Positions 40,821-53,700 of a stretch of 64,000 bases of DNA are shown one piece after another. Both the position numbers and the translations under genes were made by a program. Source of the DNA: Sipunculus nudus (lineage: Eukaryota; Annelida; Sipuncula; Golfingiida; Sipunculidae). The notes below the pieces were generated by a model. The model was not told where the DNA came from, ran no database searches, and was given only the letters and a program-made list of their open reading frames with translations. The DNA is taken from assembly GCA_026874595.1 (NCBI GenBank), contig CM049317.1, forward strand, positions 11,752,382 to 11,816,381, in the 5' to 3' direction. Numbering within the stretch: position 1 is the first letter of the stretch; each line of letters opens with the position of its first letter.

Positions 40821-41274
40821 GCTCTACCTTCTTTGGTCTAGAGGTCTTGAGTTCGAATATGAGTTTAGAAGCGATAATTTTACCCTATCAATTTTTGGTT
40901 TCATCTGTTTTCAAAGCAAGGAGCAGGTTATAATATAATCAGAATAATTTGCAGAATTACCATGTTTCATTTCAAAATAGAGAACCGCTATTTATGCCTA
41001 AGGGAGAAAACTGGACAGAATTCAAAATCAGATATATTTAAAATTTTTCCTTGCCATATCATTGTGCCTTCATTTAATAAAAAAAGGTTTTTCGACACTA
41101 TGTTATGTGACCTGGTGATTATCTCCAAGTGAATGGTATTTCTTTATGAATTCTAATCTGAATGATTATTCAATTAATTCCTCTGTTATTTATGTAATTA
41201 TGCGTATTTGCTCCACGGGATATTGGATCAGTGAATTAAGGTTGGATTTATTCTCACATTACAAATGGACTCAC
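35265..41274. other. AT-rich non-coding region, presumed intron
   Basis: Six kilobases with no domain-bearing frame, complete transposon or RNA gene that I can support. A (TA)n tract lies at 40761-40816. If the 41275-41339 exon and the 25023-25361 exon belong to one gene, this is its intron. Confidence 0.45.
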
Positions 41275-41339
41275 CAATATTCCAACGGTTTGCCATCTTA
41301 GCATTCAAGTCTTCTGATGACGGCCTTCTTCGAATAGAT
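41275..41339 (-). CDS. candidate internal exon of an unidentified host gene
   Basis: On the minus strand a pyrimidine-rich acceptor (ACTGCCCTAG) at 41340 and a consensus donor (ATTG|GTGAGT) at 41274 bound a 65-base open exon, entry phase 2 and exit phase 1. It codes for about 21 residues (SIRRRPSSEDLNAKMANRWN plus Ile), basic and Ser-rich like a juxtamembrane segment. Exit phase 1 fits the entry of the 25023-25361 exon. No upstream exon was identified, so the call rests on splice sites and phase only. Confidence 0.35.
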
Positions 41340-43122
41340 CTAGGGCAGTAGGGTTATACCTGGAATGAAAATTTAATTACTTTTATCTCGCGACTTTATT
41401 TAGTAGGGGTCATAATTTGGTCCTCTTAGGATTTATTATCTAAATTTTACCAACATTCAACTTTTGTTAGAGCTCAGAGATTTTAGCGACATATATACTC
41501 ACAGACACCCGCAATTATGTGTTCCTACCAAGAGGAAGAAGGTACTCTGATATATATATATATAATGCTATACCTCGACTGCTTATCTCATATAACCACT
41601 GGATTTTCCAAAACATCAGTTATGCATAAATTAGGCAACATTCCATTGTTGCATCATACTTTTAGAATATGTTCTACATATAAAGTACGAAATGTCCCCT
41701 TTGTACCTCAGGGATGGTATACCTCGAGTGCTTATCTCATATAACCACCGGATACATGCATAAATGAGGCAATAAACCGTGGTAGTATAATACTTTTAAA
41801 GCATGTTCTGCCAAATCAATAAAAGTTACTTTGCCATATATTTAGGCTTCTTTTTAATCCGTTAATGCAAGTTTTACTTACAGAAATTCGAGGACAAATA
41901 TATTTGGTTGATGGCTAGATAATGGGTATAAATGAAACCTAAGTTCTTCAAATTGTTTTGTATATTAAATCTATTCACACACATTTATTAATTTAGAATA
42001 TATAAAATTAGAAATATTTGTTTTTCATTTGTTTCCCATGTTTTCCTTGTAGTTAGTTATAGGTTGTTTGGGAGGGTATTGAAAGAGTTTCCCCCTCCCA
42101 TAGTAGGAATTTGTTTAAATATGCTATCTAGATAAAATATTTTTCGGCACCTGCTACATAAAAAATATGAGGATTTTGTTTTCGTAAAATACTATTCTCG
42201 ACAAAGATTTTGCATATTGTAGTCAAATGTTACGAGGTCCCATCCACTGGAACTCATCTACATATCCAAGGTCATTTCTGTTAATTATCATCTATATTGC
42301 CACCATGTTATCTGATATGATTATCTCAAAATCACAAATTCGAATAGTTTAGTAATTATTTAATGAAGCTTCTTATTTAATATGATTCAGTCAATATAGT
42401 CTTATGAATTAATTTGTATATTTAACATATTTGTATTCAAGTATGTATCATCTGATAGCATCTTGATCAGGACACTATAAAAACAGCTTATCCTGAATAG
42501 GATATTCTGGTTGAATATGAAACATAGATAAAATAATAAATAAATAAATTTAGTCCCTTTCTATTTCTATGGCTTGTGGCAGTAAATGTACACATTCTAT
42601 AAAAGCAGTCCGTAGCAGGATTACATTCCATGCACTATGAACCGAAACGGTTTAAGTAAACAAAATATTTGTTAAATTTAACCAATTTACCTGGTCAAAA
42701 TATGTCAAATGAACTTTAGTTGAAGTCGACCAGAACAAACCAGTTATTAGGTAAGATATTTTTCATATAAACTATTTCCAGTTGGTCAAACTAGTAGGAA
42801 CGTTTATGGGTGCACTGCTAGATTCCTTTTGTAGCTGTTTAGTTCTCTGGATTTATTGAAGGACGAGTTACAAACCATTCTTTAGGTACTGGTTGCTTTG
42901 ATTTGTGTTTCAAGAGGGAAACACAAATTATTATTTTAAAAAATCTGGTACAATCCAGCATATTAAAATACCATCAGTTACTGTTCAGTGATTCTATGTT
43001 CACCGAATCTTAAGTTATATTAAATTGATCTGTCTAGTTTATTACAGAGAATGACTATACTAACTAAACAAAGAACATTTAACAAAAGGGAAATAGCTCT
43101 CATTCTATTACTTTGGGTCCTC

Positions 43123-43183
<61 letters not shown>

Positions 43184-45935
43184 GCAATTGGTTTTGCCTT
43201 TCCATAAGAAACAAGTAAATATTTATATGAATCAAATATACATGATGCATTGTAAAGTAAACATCCGCTCAATATATAATGACACTAGTTTTAGTTTCCA
43301 GGGTTTTCTTCATGTTTTGTTTCATACATTTGCTTTTCTACTAAAAATAATACTTTATGAACAGGAATTTTTTTTGTGTACAATATTTGAAAAGTAAATA
43401 ATGATGTTTAAAAATAACTGTAATTTAATAATTACCTTGTGAAAAACTATGCAATTTGTTATTGTGACTTTATTTTAGATTTTTGAAAGTAATTGTAATT
43501 GTTATCATTATTAATCTTTCTTTAAATGTCGGGAATAAAGCGCATCTCATATAACCACTGGATTTCCTTCTTGACTAAAGACAAACAAATTTGAGACATA
43601 CCAACATACGACATACCTGTGTGACTGTTATCTTTTGGCCCACCTGTTCGTATCATAGACTTTCACAGATGTCCATATGTGTCTCCTATTGTACCTTAGT
43701 CATAAACATGTTCAATGAATCTTTATTTGAAAACAATTCAGTAATACATGTAATGGTTCATAAAGACGAAAAGAATAATATAAATGATCTACCACGTATG
43801 TGGTTGAAAGTCTATTCCAATAATTATAAACTGAAAAGTATTGTTAAATGAAAATGGAAATAAATATATCATCAGACATCGGCGAAACATTCCATAAAAT
43901 ATTCGCCGAATAATAATTGAGATTATGTAGGCAGTCATTTGGTTGATTGGAGTCAGTAAAGAGAAAACCTTGATGTCAATTAGGCATATTTCCGCTGACT
44001 ATGCGACGAATTCAGGGGGAAAACAATCATATAAACTTTTCAAAAACGATTGAAACCTTTCGAAATATTATGTCCATCTCCTGCCCAGGGCTATCTCTTT
44101 TACTGTCTGAAACGGTGCTTAAAAGAGATTTGTTATTCAAAAATATGATTTTTTCTTTAGCCTTAAACATGGACATCTTACCTTTTTTTTACACCGTCTG
44201 ACCATCATGCAATTAAATAGGAATTCTAAGAAAGCTGTTTTGACTGCGGTAAAAATGTATTAACAGGATTACCAAAAAAACCTTTTAACATATCGTATAA
44301 TTAAATGTATACAAAAAGGTTATATTTTTCCATTCTGTCAAAATTGTAGACCATGTTTCAATATGTATAACCCTTATGTAAATGAGAGGCACGAGTTCAC
44401 ACCAGATGTAGGCTTTGGGTAAATAAACTTCTATACTAAGCAATGCATGGCAGGAGCGCCGACATGTCCATCCTTTATTACATTTGACCGAAAGTTTGCA
44501 TTCGCTGTTCGCGTTTGACAGGTCGTCGTTTAATGAAGGAACAATTTTACTTCAAAGGTATCCGTGCACGGAAAATGGCAATCAACAGCATGTAGTTCCT
44601 TAAGTGGTCACTGAGACCGATTCCCTCTGTATTTCAGTAAAACACGGGTTATACGTATATTGACCACCTGTGTTTCAGAAAAGGAGAATGGACACTAATA
44701 GGACACAGCATTATTCAGAAACTATTCATTTACCCGGGCCTTCCAAATGTCTGTATTTCTTAGTCAAGTAGTACAATGAATTCTGGGACATCAGATATTT
44801 CATATTTCATGAGGCATAGCATATATAAGTCATGTGGTGTACGATCCAGAATAAGTTTTTGTATATTATCTCATGGCTGATCCGCTGCAAACTCATGGAA
44901 ATATTTTTTCTTTATAAATGTACGTCTTATATATATATATGGTCTGTGGTCTATGTAATTTCTCATTTTTGTGTTGTCAACCATATCATATTCATCCCAT
45001 TCGCAATTAATTTGCAACATTGAATGCAGATCTGGAATACGTTTAATTGGAGAGGTCTATCGCATACCACTTGACATATGTGACATATTATAATCAAAAT
45101 TATCATTTTTTTTCGAGACATACACATTGACTAACCCGTTATTTATCTTAAGCTTTGTTAGCAATGTAAAATAACTATTTCGATTAGGTGAGCAAAAGTA
45201 TATGATTTTTTAAGCCTGGCTTTTGACTTTTAAGGGCTACTCCTTGTGATGATTATATGCAAGCTTGGTCATCATTCAAGTGTCAAGGTTGGACAGGTAA
45301 ATACCCAAAATGAGCATATCGGTAAGTATAATACAGAGCTGACGCTCGTCAAATTTACAATATTTATTTACTCAATGGGGTCAAGCAGGGCTTGTGTGAA
45401 GATATCACAGTGTGCACTTTGACCATACGTTTACAAACTTATCTTAAGGATGGCACGTGTGCCTATGACCTAGCGTATAGATCATATTGACGTTATCAAG
45501 CTAGTCTTGACACTAGATCATCAATATATCATTTTCACTTATTTGAGAGGAACAGGATGTAGACACAATAAAACACAATTACATATTGATAAAGTTCCCC
45601 CGAACCATTCACAGTATAAAGCGATCATAAGCATCATATTTATTCAATGATAGTACAAATATGAAAAGAAAATCTGAAATGAGCGTATATCAATGAAATT
45701 CTGCTAGGATTTTGGCGATTTAAATGATGGGCTGATAATCTCTGCAACGTATCCAGCTTTGTTCCTCGATTTTATTCTAATAAGACTAGTGTATTACAGC
45801 TTAGGGCACAAGTAGGAAATAAAGCTCCATTCAGAAACGACAGTCTGCACTGATTAGATATGCTGTTCATTACATCATATTAAACCAAAAACAATGTACT
45901 TGCTGATGCGCTCAAAAGAAATTGGTCATGTGTAA
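41340..45935. other. non-coding, with local direct repeats
   Basis: A ~150-base spaced direct repeat starts near 41567 and 41718 (TATACCTCGA(C/G)TGCTTATCT, then ATATAACCAC(T/C)GGAT). A third fragment (CATCTCATATAACCACTGGA) lies at 43542. (TA)n lies at 43126-43179. No gene is supported. Confidence 0.5.
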
Positions 45936-46214
45936 TTAGGTAAGACTATCATATGAGTACCAAGTATTATCCATTTTATGTATTATAATGTGTATGCTGT
46001 CTGTAGACATGATACCCTCAGTAACGTTATCAGTGTCAACTGAATAATTACTTGTACGATGATGGTTTTCCACTAGATATTTCATGAGGAGAATTATACT
46101 CTGAGTACTCTTACCAGTACCCTTATCAATATAAAATATTGATCCAGTTGAATTAAGGTTACATAGGATTCGACTAGAAGGTTCATTCCCATTCGTGTGT
46201 TTGTGTTTTTTTCC
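45936..46214 (-). CDS. weak candidate terminal exon
   Basis: A strong acceptor (GTTATTGTTTTCAG) at 46215 on the minus strand opens a 92-residue frame ending at TAA 45936-45938. The product is Ser/Thr/Asn/His-rich (GKKHKHTNGNEPSSRILCNL, ending TWYSYDSLT) with no domain I recognise. A possible internal donor (ACTG|GTAAGA) near 46118 would shorten it. It may be the end of an unidentified host gene, or chance. Confidence 0.25.
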   Translation of the reverse strand, partial: GKKHKHTNGNEPSSRILCNLNSTGSIFYIDKGTGKSTQSIILLMKYLVENHHRTSNYSVDTDNVTEGIMSTDSIHIIIHKMDNTWYSYDSLT

Positions 46215-48216
46215 CTGAAAACAATAACTCATGCAATCATGAAGACAATCTTATCAAATTAACAGGGCATTTCGGGAATAGGCCAAGGAAGACCGATTAG
46301 TTTAGCATGGAACTGGTACATGGTTCGGATTCAGAACTGTAATCAAGGAATATTAACAAATGCTCAGTTATCCAATACATTTGGTATCAAAACACCTCTT
46401 TATGCAAGGAAAACGATTTTAAGTAACAACAGAGACGTTAAAAAGGCGTTTAAGAATAAGCCAATGTAGCAAAAGTCAGAAGTGTAAACTGAATAGTAAT
46501 GCTCCATCGCACGGCCATGCTTATTTGTGATTAGCACAATCCAGGTTAGGTTCGTTACACAGAGATCATACGTTGTCCTCCATGTAAGCTAGACTCTTAC
46601 ATACATTCCTTTTGGCATTCAAATCACTGTTTATACGGGGTGAATGGTTATGGTTAATTCAAGAGAGGAAGAACAAAATCAGATCATCATCAAGTCATGT
46701 TATACTGTTGTGACATGCATTCATAATGAAGTTAACCAACCAGGACAAATTTTTTTTTCCATTTTCTCAAAGCATCTTTCAGTCAGTATTCAGTCAGTTA
46801 CACCACCAACTTTAAAGACAAACCATCAGTAATAAAGCTTTCCAGTTCTGTATATATATATATTTATATATATATATATATTATATATATATGTGTGTGT
46901 CGAAAATACGTACTGTAGTCTTAATGTTATTGACATTAACATTTTATCTCACTGATTCATCCAGGCATTTCGAGAAGTGACTATAATTTCCAGCCATGAC
47001 ATGAAATGCCTGTTTGCATGGCTCAGTCGTTCAAGGAGCGCCTAATATCTTCTTCGTATTTATATTACTTTTGAATGACAACAAAACGATATTATCGGAT
47101 GGAATCAGTTTATTTATTTGTTTTTGCTGCTGTAACAATTATTACTGCACATAAACATTGCTTTTTTGCAGGAGCACCTATAAGAACGACATGTCGAGTA
47201 CAAATAATACAATGCAATGATTGTTTGGTCGGTTGAGGCCAAACTTCAAAAGTTTGTCATAATATGAAATAATCTCTTATCTCTTAATCTATAGTTATAA
47301 TTGAATCAACATTATAGCACTGGCAACTTTTAAGCTACATATGTTATGCATGGTTACAGTTTTATCGTTAGTCATCCAAAAGTGTGTGTAAGCACCTTAA
47401 ACATTCATAATATTTAAGTATCGACAAGAGATTTGGGAAAGTTAGGTTACCAGATTGTTCCCTTATGTGATGCGACACATAATTAGTTTAGGTGAATATT
47501 TTTATGACAAAGTTTGATTCATTTTTTTTTAATTCAAGCAACATATACTATATTTACAGATTACACAATATTTTATAATCAGTCCACGTTAATTAGAAAA
47601 TCACAAACAAATCTCTGATACTCTCTGTATCATTCAAGTGGAATAAAATCAACGAAATGGCGATATCATCAACAAATGATAAGTGATTGACACAAATGTG
47701 GTCAACTCTTAGTAGTAACTCTTAACGCAACAGTAAATCAGAGGAGGATCTGAGCAGATTAGATATATATTATAGACACAATACCTGTCCTTGCCTTGCC
47801 ATAAATACCTCTTGAACCTCGTAACCTCTATAAAATAAACAGGAAAACATAATTCTTCTGAAAAATTCACACATTTGTGACACATACCAAAACCAACCAA
47901 GAGACATCAAATAGCTAAGCACCGAAGCGCTTCAGTCATCTCGTAAGCGACAGGGAGTCTGACTCGGCTACAATACCAAAAGCCGGTCCTCAACAAAGAT
48001 TAACGACACTGAACAATTGACTCTGGCCCCAGTGAACATACCATAAACAAAAAACCCCACAACCGGGATTTGCAGCAACGGACACTATAAAGTTATATGT
48101 GAGTGTATCACACGCTCTGTGCATGTAGTACGAAACTAGTTAATAATAAAATGGCTGAAAATTTTAAAAGCTTAAACAATTTTTAAAAGTTAATAAAAAA
48201 TACTACCCTTAAAATA

Positions 48217-48309
<93 letters not shown>

Positions 48310-49733
48310 GTACACACAAACCATATATAACACCGATATAACAAAAATATTTTAAAATGTCCATTAAAGTCCCTAATTTGTACGTTTTAATATTCTATTT
48401 TTCCTTCATTTCATGTCAGATAAACATTTAAAAAAATTATTAAATGCATATTTAAAGTCATGATTATGCAGTGCATCAACCTACCAATAAAGAAAGTATA
48501 AATAAGGTTAGAATATATGTTTATATTTTCATTCGAAATCGTCCAGTTATCTGGATCTATTCTAGATTAAAGAGAATAATGAATTGATTGAAATCTAAAG
48601 TGTATTTGTTCATACCAAAGATTCAACTGGCAACTAATCAGCACAAGTTCCGTAAATCATTTCCGTAGCAATTGCTCAGGTAGATTCGTCGGGCATATTT
48701 ACTCCTTGTACAAATTTCATGTGCCGGAAAATAACTTGCATAATTAAATATTAATGCCAACTTATGGCCCTTCAGCAAGATGCCAAAATAGGATGTCCAG
48801 TTGGGGAGAACGCCTTTTCTGCACAACTGCCTCAACATACACATCTACATCTAAAACTTTAATTAATTAATTATTTGTACCTCCTAAAATAAGTCCTCGT
48901 CATGGCCCAATAGTTTAATCTAGTGATCTAGTAAACCGATTCATCATGATGTGATGACAGTTAATGAACAGCTACGTAAGCGCTGGTATGTGTACCTCAG
49001 AGGTACACAACGACATCAACTGAAGCAAGTTCCACTTAAATTTTACGGTTGTACCGTAAATTCCCTCTGCTACACAAGAAATCGTAAAAAGCTTCGCCCA
49101 CATCCATTTACTTATCCTTATATATAATCGATAAGGTATGATACTAGATGCACCTATGTAAAAAAGCAAGTAGCAGGGGTGCATGTCTGAAAAACCATCT
49201 GTCTATTTAGCCCACCTGTCTTTTAAGACCACAATTGAGTAACCCATAAGCATTCGTATAAGTTAAAACTGACTTGTCTAATAGGATCATATGTAAATTA
49301 GGACCGTTTTGTTTTGTCCAACGGGTGGTCTTATTACACAGGTGTCACTGTAGTTTTCCCAAAGGTGGTCATGGAAATCTATACACCCATGTGCATGTTT
49401 AAATATCGAACAACTGCTGTGCATAAGCCTTTACTGACACATTATATAAGAAGTCCCTGGAATATCGTAAGTCCTTTCTGACATGCAGCTATACATGACA
49501 TTAATGACATTCGTGTCAATGATGTAGCTTACAATGATTAAAAGGTAATTAACAATCGTGCTAAATAGTTGCAATCGTGATACATGTTTGCCATTTTATC
49601 TTTTCATTAAAACTAATTATATTTGGCATGAAACGTAAGTTTTGTCAACAGCAATTGTCCATGTGATATACTAATGGCATTTTTCAAGTAGGTCTGAACT
49701 TGTAGAAATTTTGTGTATAAATACACGCATATT
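46215..49733. other. non-coding region with compound microsatellite
   Basis: No gene is supported. A compound (CA)n-(TA)n-(GA)n microsatellite occupies about 48222-48305, and an interrupted TA tract lies at 46851-46893. Part of this region probably holds the 3' untranslated sequence of the CARD-RING gene that ends at 49734. Confidence 0.5.
48222..48305. repeat. compound (CA)n(TA)n(GA)n microsatellite
   Basis: Three adjacent dinucleotide arrays: CA to about 48246, TA to about 48278, then AG/GA to 48305. Likely highly polymorphic. Confidence 0.9.
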
Positions 49734-50023
49734 TCAACAAGTTTGTATATTTTGTTCCCCCTCTTCCCCCGAGACGTCTGTAAGGAACAGGGGATCCAAT
49801 CCAGCCACTCCAATCGGAGGCAACGGGGTTGGTTTCCAACAAACCGGACATGTTATGCGGTCGCGCGGCCAGCTGGCACTGAGTTCGTTCACACAGATCT
49901 GACAGAACAAGTGGTTGCATCTCAGTTTTTTTGTCACAGTCACTCTGCGTCGACACTTTTTGCAGTGCACTGGGCCGGTGCATATCTCATCCGATTTCAC
50001 GCCTTGTGTGATATACTCGACAT
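49734..50023 (-). CDS. exon 9 of CARD-RING gene: RING finger and stop
   Basis: Acceptor ATTTTTACAG precedes 50023, and the stop TGA is at 49734-49736. The exon codes for a C3HC4 RING: CKKC, an 11-residue spacer, then CNHLFCQIC, a 14-residue spacer, and CPVC. The downstream tail is Gly/Glu-rich and ends NIQTC. RING fingers bind two zinc ions and recruit E2 enzymes. Entry phase 1 matches the exit of exon 8. Confidence 0.8.
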
Positions 50024-50756
50024 CTGTAAAAATAGTGAGGACAAACCGTTTTAAAATGCACTTGCAATATCGAACTTCTCTAGAAATAATGACTTCCAAC
50101 TCCCACGGGTTATTTTGCATTATATAAAAATATGGAAGCCTTTATTAATATACACGTTCATAACCAATATTTGCTACGGAGTATCTACAGGTGGTTTCTA
50201 CAAATAAGACCACTTCTTAAAGATTAAAAAAAGACAAATTAATTTGCACATAAGCATTTTCGTCAGGTATCAAGTCAATAAGCCCAACAACTTTGAAGTC
50301 TTTTCTGCAGTTAGGAGTTTGGCCTAGCCAAATACGTTACTCTCCTTCCTCTATTACTCCTATATCACGCATGGTTATATATTAATGGGAACTGCATAAC
50401 CGCGGCGTTGGTACCCAGATTTTGCCTGAAAAGTACAGAGTAGACGCTAGAATATAAACTGTTTGAAAAGAAAATTAGCGTGTAAAATAAAATATTGTGT
50501 TTATGTATTCTTGTGGCTTCAGTACAGTTAGGTATTCTCAACTATTATTTGTAACTTCAGTTGTATGCTACTGTAAAGTTCTGTTAGATAACTCATGTAC
50601 CGTAACTGTTCATTTGGCACAAGATCCTCTGACTTTCACTACAGGGTCCATGCTTCTTGAAGCAGATTTGTGTCCAGCGTACACAGCTGAACCTCTTTGT
50701 CCCCGGTTCACAGACCATTTTTGGCCTTCACACCAAAATCCTTAATCACCAAGAAA

Positions 50757-50789
<33 letters not shown>

Positions 50790-53700
50790 GCAAAAACAAA
50801 ACATTACAGCCACACTTTGAGTTGTGCGATTATTGGAGCATAACAAAGGAGCTGCAAAAAAGAGAAAGGGGATTTCTTGCTCCGAAAATAGAAAGAAGAG
50901 TACAACTTTAAAGCCAATGAATACACAGGGCAATGAAAGCTGGACCTTACATGGTCTACTGCACTCAGACAACAATACTGGCCAGGGGAAAGTACAGGTC
51001 AGGTTTAGAAAACTAAATGACATGCATATGTGATTCAGCAGTCAACCTGTAACACAGAATTCCCTTTTAAAGGTTTCCACCATGTGGGATTGGTACTGCC
51101 TACGATACTCGAGTCAAATAGACTGCGTGCAGTTTGGAGTCAAATGAGAATAGGCGAGATTAAAAAATATGCTCATAACTCGGTAACTTTTATGCAAAAT
51201 TAGTTAACAAGTGTGACACGATTGCAATTCAAGTCACATTAGTTGTCAAACAATAATTAATGGGATTATCTGGAGTGTTGCTAGTCTACCGTCTATGTTA
51301 GAGAGATCTAATTTTCTTCATAGAGTAACATTTAAAAAGGGCCACAATGTGTACTGTGAAACATACATAAAAGTGTGAAAATGCCTGCGAGTCCGTCACA
51401 TTTTATAGGAGGTCTATTTTTGTTTTTTGGTGTCACCGGATGTGTTTTCTGTGACAGGTACAGTTATCAAATAACACGCCGTTTAAATTTACGCGATTCG
51501 AAAGAGAAAACACACAAATGCATTGTGTGGTATTTAATTTTCTACCCCCCCCTTTTTATCATATCTCACACCTTCTCTCCTAAAGTGTAAATGTTTTGAT
51601 ATAATAAACCACGCATTGGCAACATTGGCATTTTTTCCCACGAATTCAAATACCCCACGATATACGTTTAACACACACACACACACACACATATATATGT
51701 TCGACGAACGTTCAGTTTACTCTTGTTACAAATAAAACCAAACTAAGATGACTGATTGCTGTTTGAGAAACATAACACCAAAACTAGCATTAACAAGACT
51801 GACCAAATTATTATTTTCGTACACAAAACAGTATATAATAATTAATAAATACTGACATAATCAAATAAATTGTAACATTTATAACGCAAGTTAAAGCCGG
51901 TAACACATTTCAAAAGACTAAACAAACTGTGGGTAACACAAATGAGTCAAAGCGGAATTGCCAAAAGATAAATAAACAAAAATAATAATGTGCCATTCTT
52001 ATGATATAATTTCTTTAAATTATATGAAAGAATTCCTAAGAAGTCATTCATCTCTAAATATGTACAAATGATTATCAACAGATTCCAGGATCATAAAATT
52101 TAATACCAATTTTATATCATCTTCTTCACTCTCTCCTCTGAATAATCTATCCAATATCTTCTCAGTTTCCCTAACTGGAAAACAATCTCCTACCAAAAGA
52201 AATGTCTACTTTATTTTGATTCGTCCATACTCTAATCAAATATAATATTGTTCTCCTCTTTACATCGAAAGAAAATAGTTTTCATTATTAAATCTTGTTG
52301 TTTTACAGGAAACTCGTGTTTTAGATATGACAAACAAATGTTTCTTATATACACCCACTGTGCACAGGCTCAATATGGTTTGGGATATTGCTGATAATAC
52401 AAGCTGCAGGCATGTGCAACCAAGTTTTTACTCTCCTGTAGGCTTAAAAAATAAATCTTACAGTCATCCGTTTGACGATCTGTTTTTTGCTCTTGATCGG
52501 TTTCCGTTGAAGCTGTGCCCAAAAGGCCAGGAGCCTTTGCTGTCTTATCCTTCGTAGCTTTATTGATTTCCTTCAAAGAACGCAAATTTAATATAAATTT
52601 TATTATTCACAATATCCTGCAAAATGAGTTTTGTACCTCTAAAGGTCTGGTCTATATGTTAAATTATGAGGATATCTATATAATAGTTTTTTCTACACAC
52701 GTGTTTACCTACATCATCTCTGATTTGACTCTCCGAATTCTGCAAAGGTATTGTCGGTGCGGTCTTCTACGGTTAGTTTGTATGCTTTTGCGGGATTATT
52801 TCCTATTGATATTTTATAATATATTACCCCAATAGGTTCCCCTATTTCTCTGGTGCTTTAAGTTCCTCCATACATTTGACGCTTTTTTTCAGGAGGCGAC
52901 TGAGGGAATGTTCCTGCCATTTGAGCTCACTGGCTTGTTTAGAACAAATCCAGAAAGCATGCTCTGCCCGAGCCAGGAGTTTTCGTACGATATATAGTCT
53001 CGCGGTTCCATTTTAATCTCCATTGTTCCCCACATATCCATTTTACACCTCTAAAGAAATTATGTTCTCCCTCAAAAGGAGGTAGTGGTTTTTATTTCAC
53101 ATGATAAATAAAGACCAAATGACTCCGCTTTCGAAGCGATGGCTTTTTAGTTAGGTCAACACTTAGAGTCGAGACCTGTTGCTCGACCAAAGTTTAAATT
53201 AATTTTTATTGGTTTACTGCTATGTTATTGACCATAACATGATTAATATGTTTTTATGATAAACATGGTATTTATTGTTCGGCAAATGTGTGGATTGTTT
53301 GGAAAAAAAGATTGTTCAAAAGGAAATGAAACACGTGAAACACACTTGGGGGGGGGGGGGGCACAAATATAATCAATCTCCAGGGACGTCGAAATCATTG
53401 CCATTACATCTTTAAACTAACTGATAGAACTCTATTAACAAACCGGTTCTGCTGTCACAGTCTACAAACCACCGCCAAACCCCAATTATGTGTTTAACAG
53501 TACAATTTTCATGTATAAACACTGTCACGCTTCAGTAACCATTTCGCCTGGCAAGCGGCAGTACAAACACATACGAATAGCAGGCTTTTACACGGGGAAA
53601 AAGAAATCGTCCTTTGTCATTATGGTGCTATGTAAAAAAAATCAGCAAAATCCACTTGCTTATTCAAAGTATATCAACAAAGATTAGAACAAATATTTTA

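Noticed and set aside
40830-40880. tRNA B-box-like GAGTTCGAATATGAG
   Set aside because: No matching A box at the right distance and no cloverleaf could be drawn. At most an old SINE fragment.
45240-45300. Plus-strand 60-base segment between an acceptor-like TTTTAAG and donor ACAG|GTAAAT, open in one frame
   Set aside because: No neighbouring plus-strand exon. The segment may be a dispersed repeat. Too short to support.
46100-46150. KGTGKST in the candidate exon at 45936-46214 as a Walker A motif
   Set aside because: The spacing GxxxxGK[ST] is not met and no nucleotide-binding context follows.
52462-52570. Possible extra exon of the CARD-RING gene with donor GACT|GTAAGA
   Set aside because: Entered in the required phase 1 it meets TAA at the fourth codon, and its acceptor has no pyrimidine tract.
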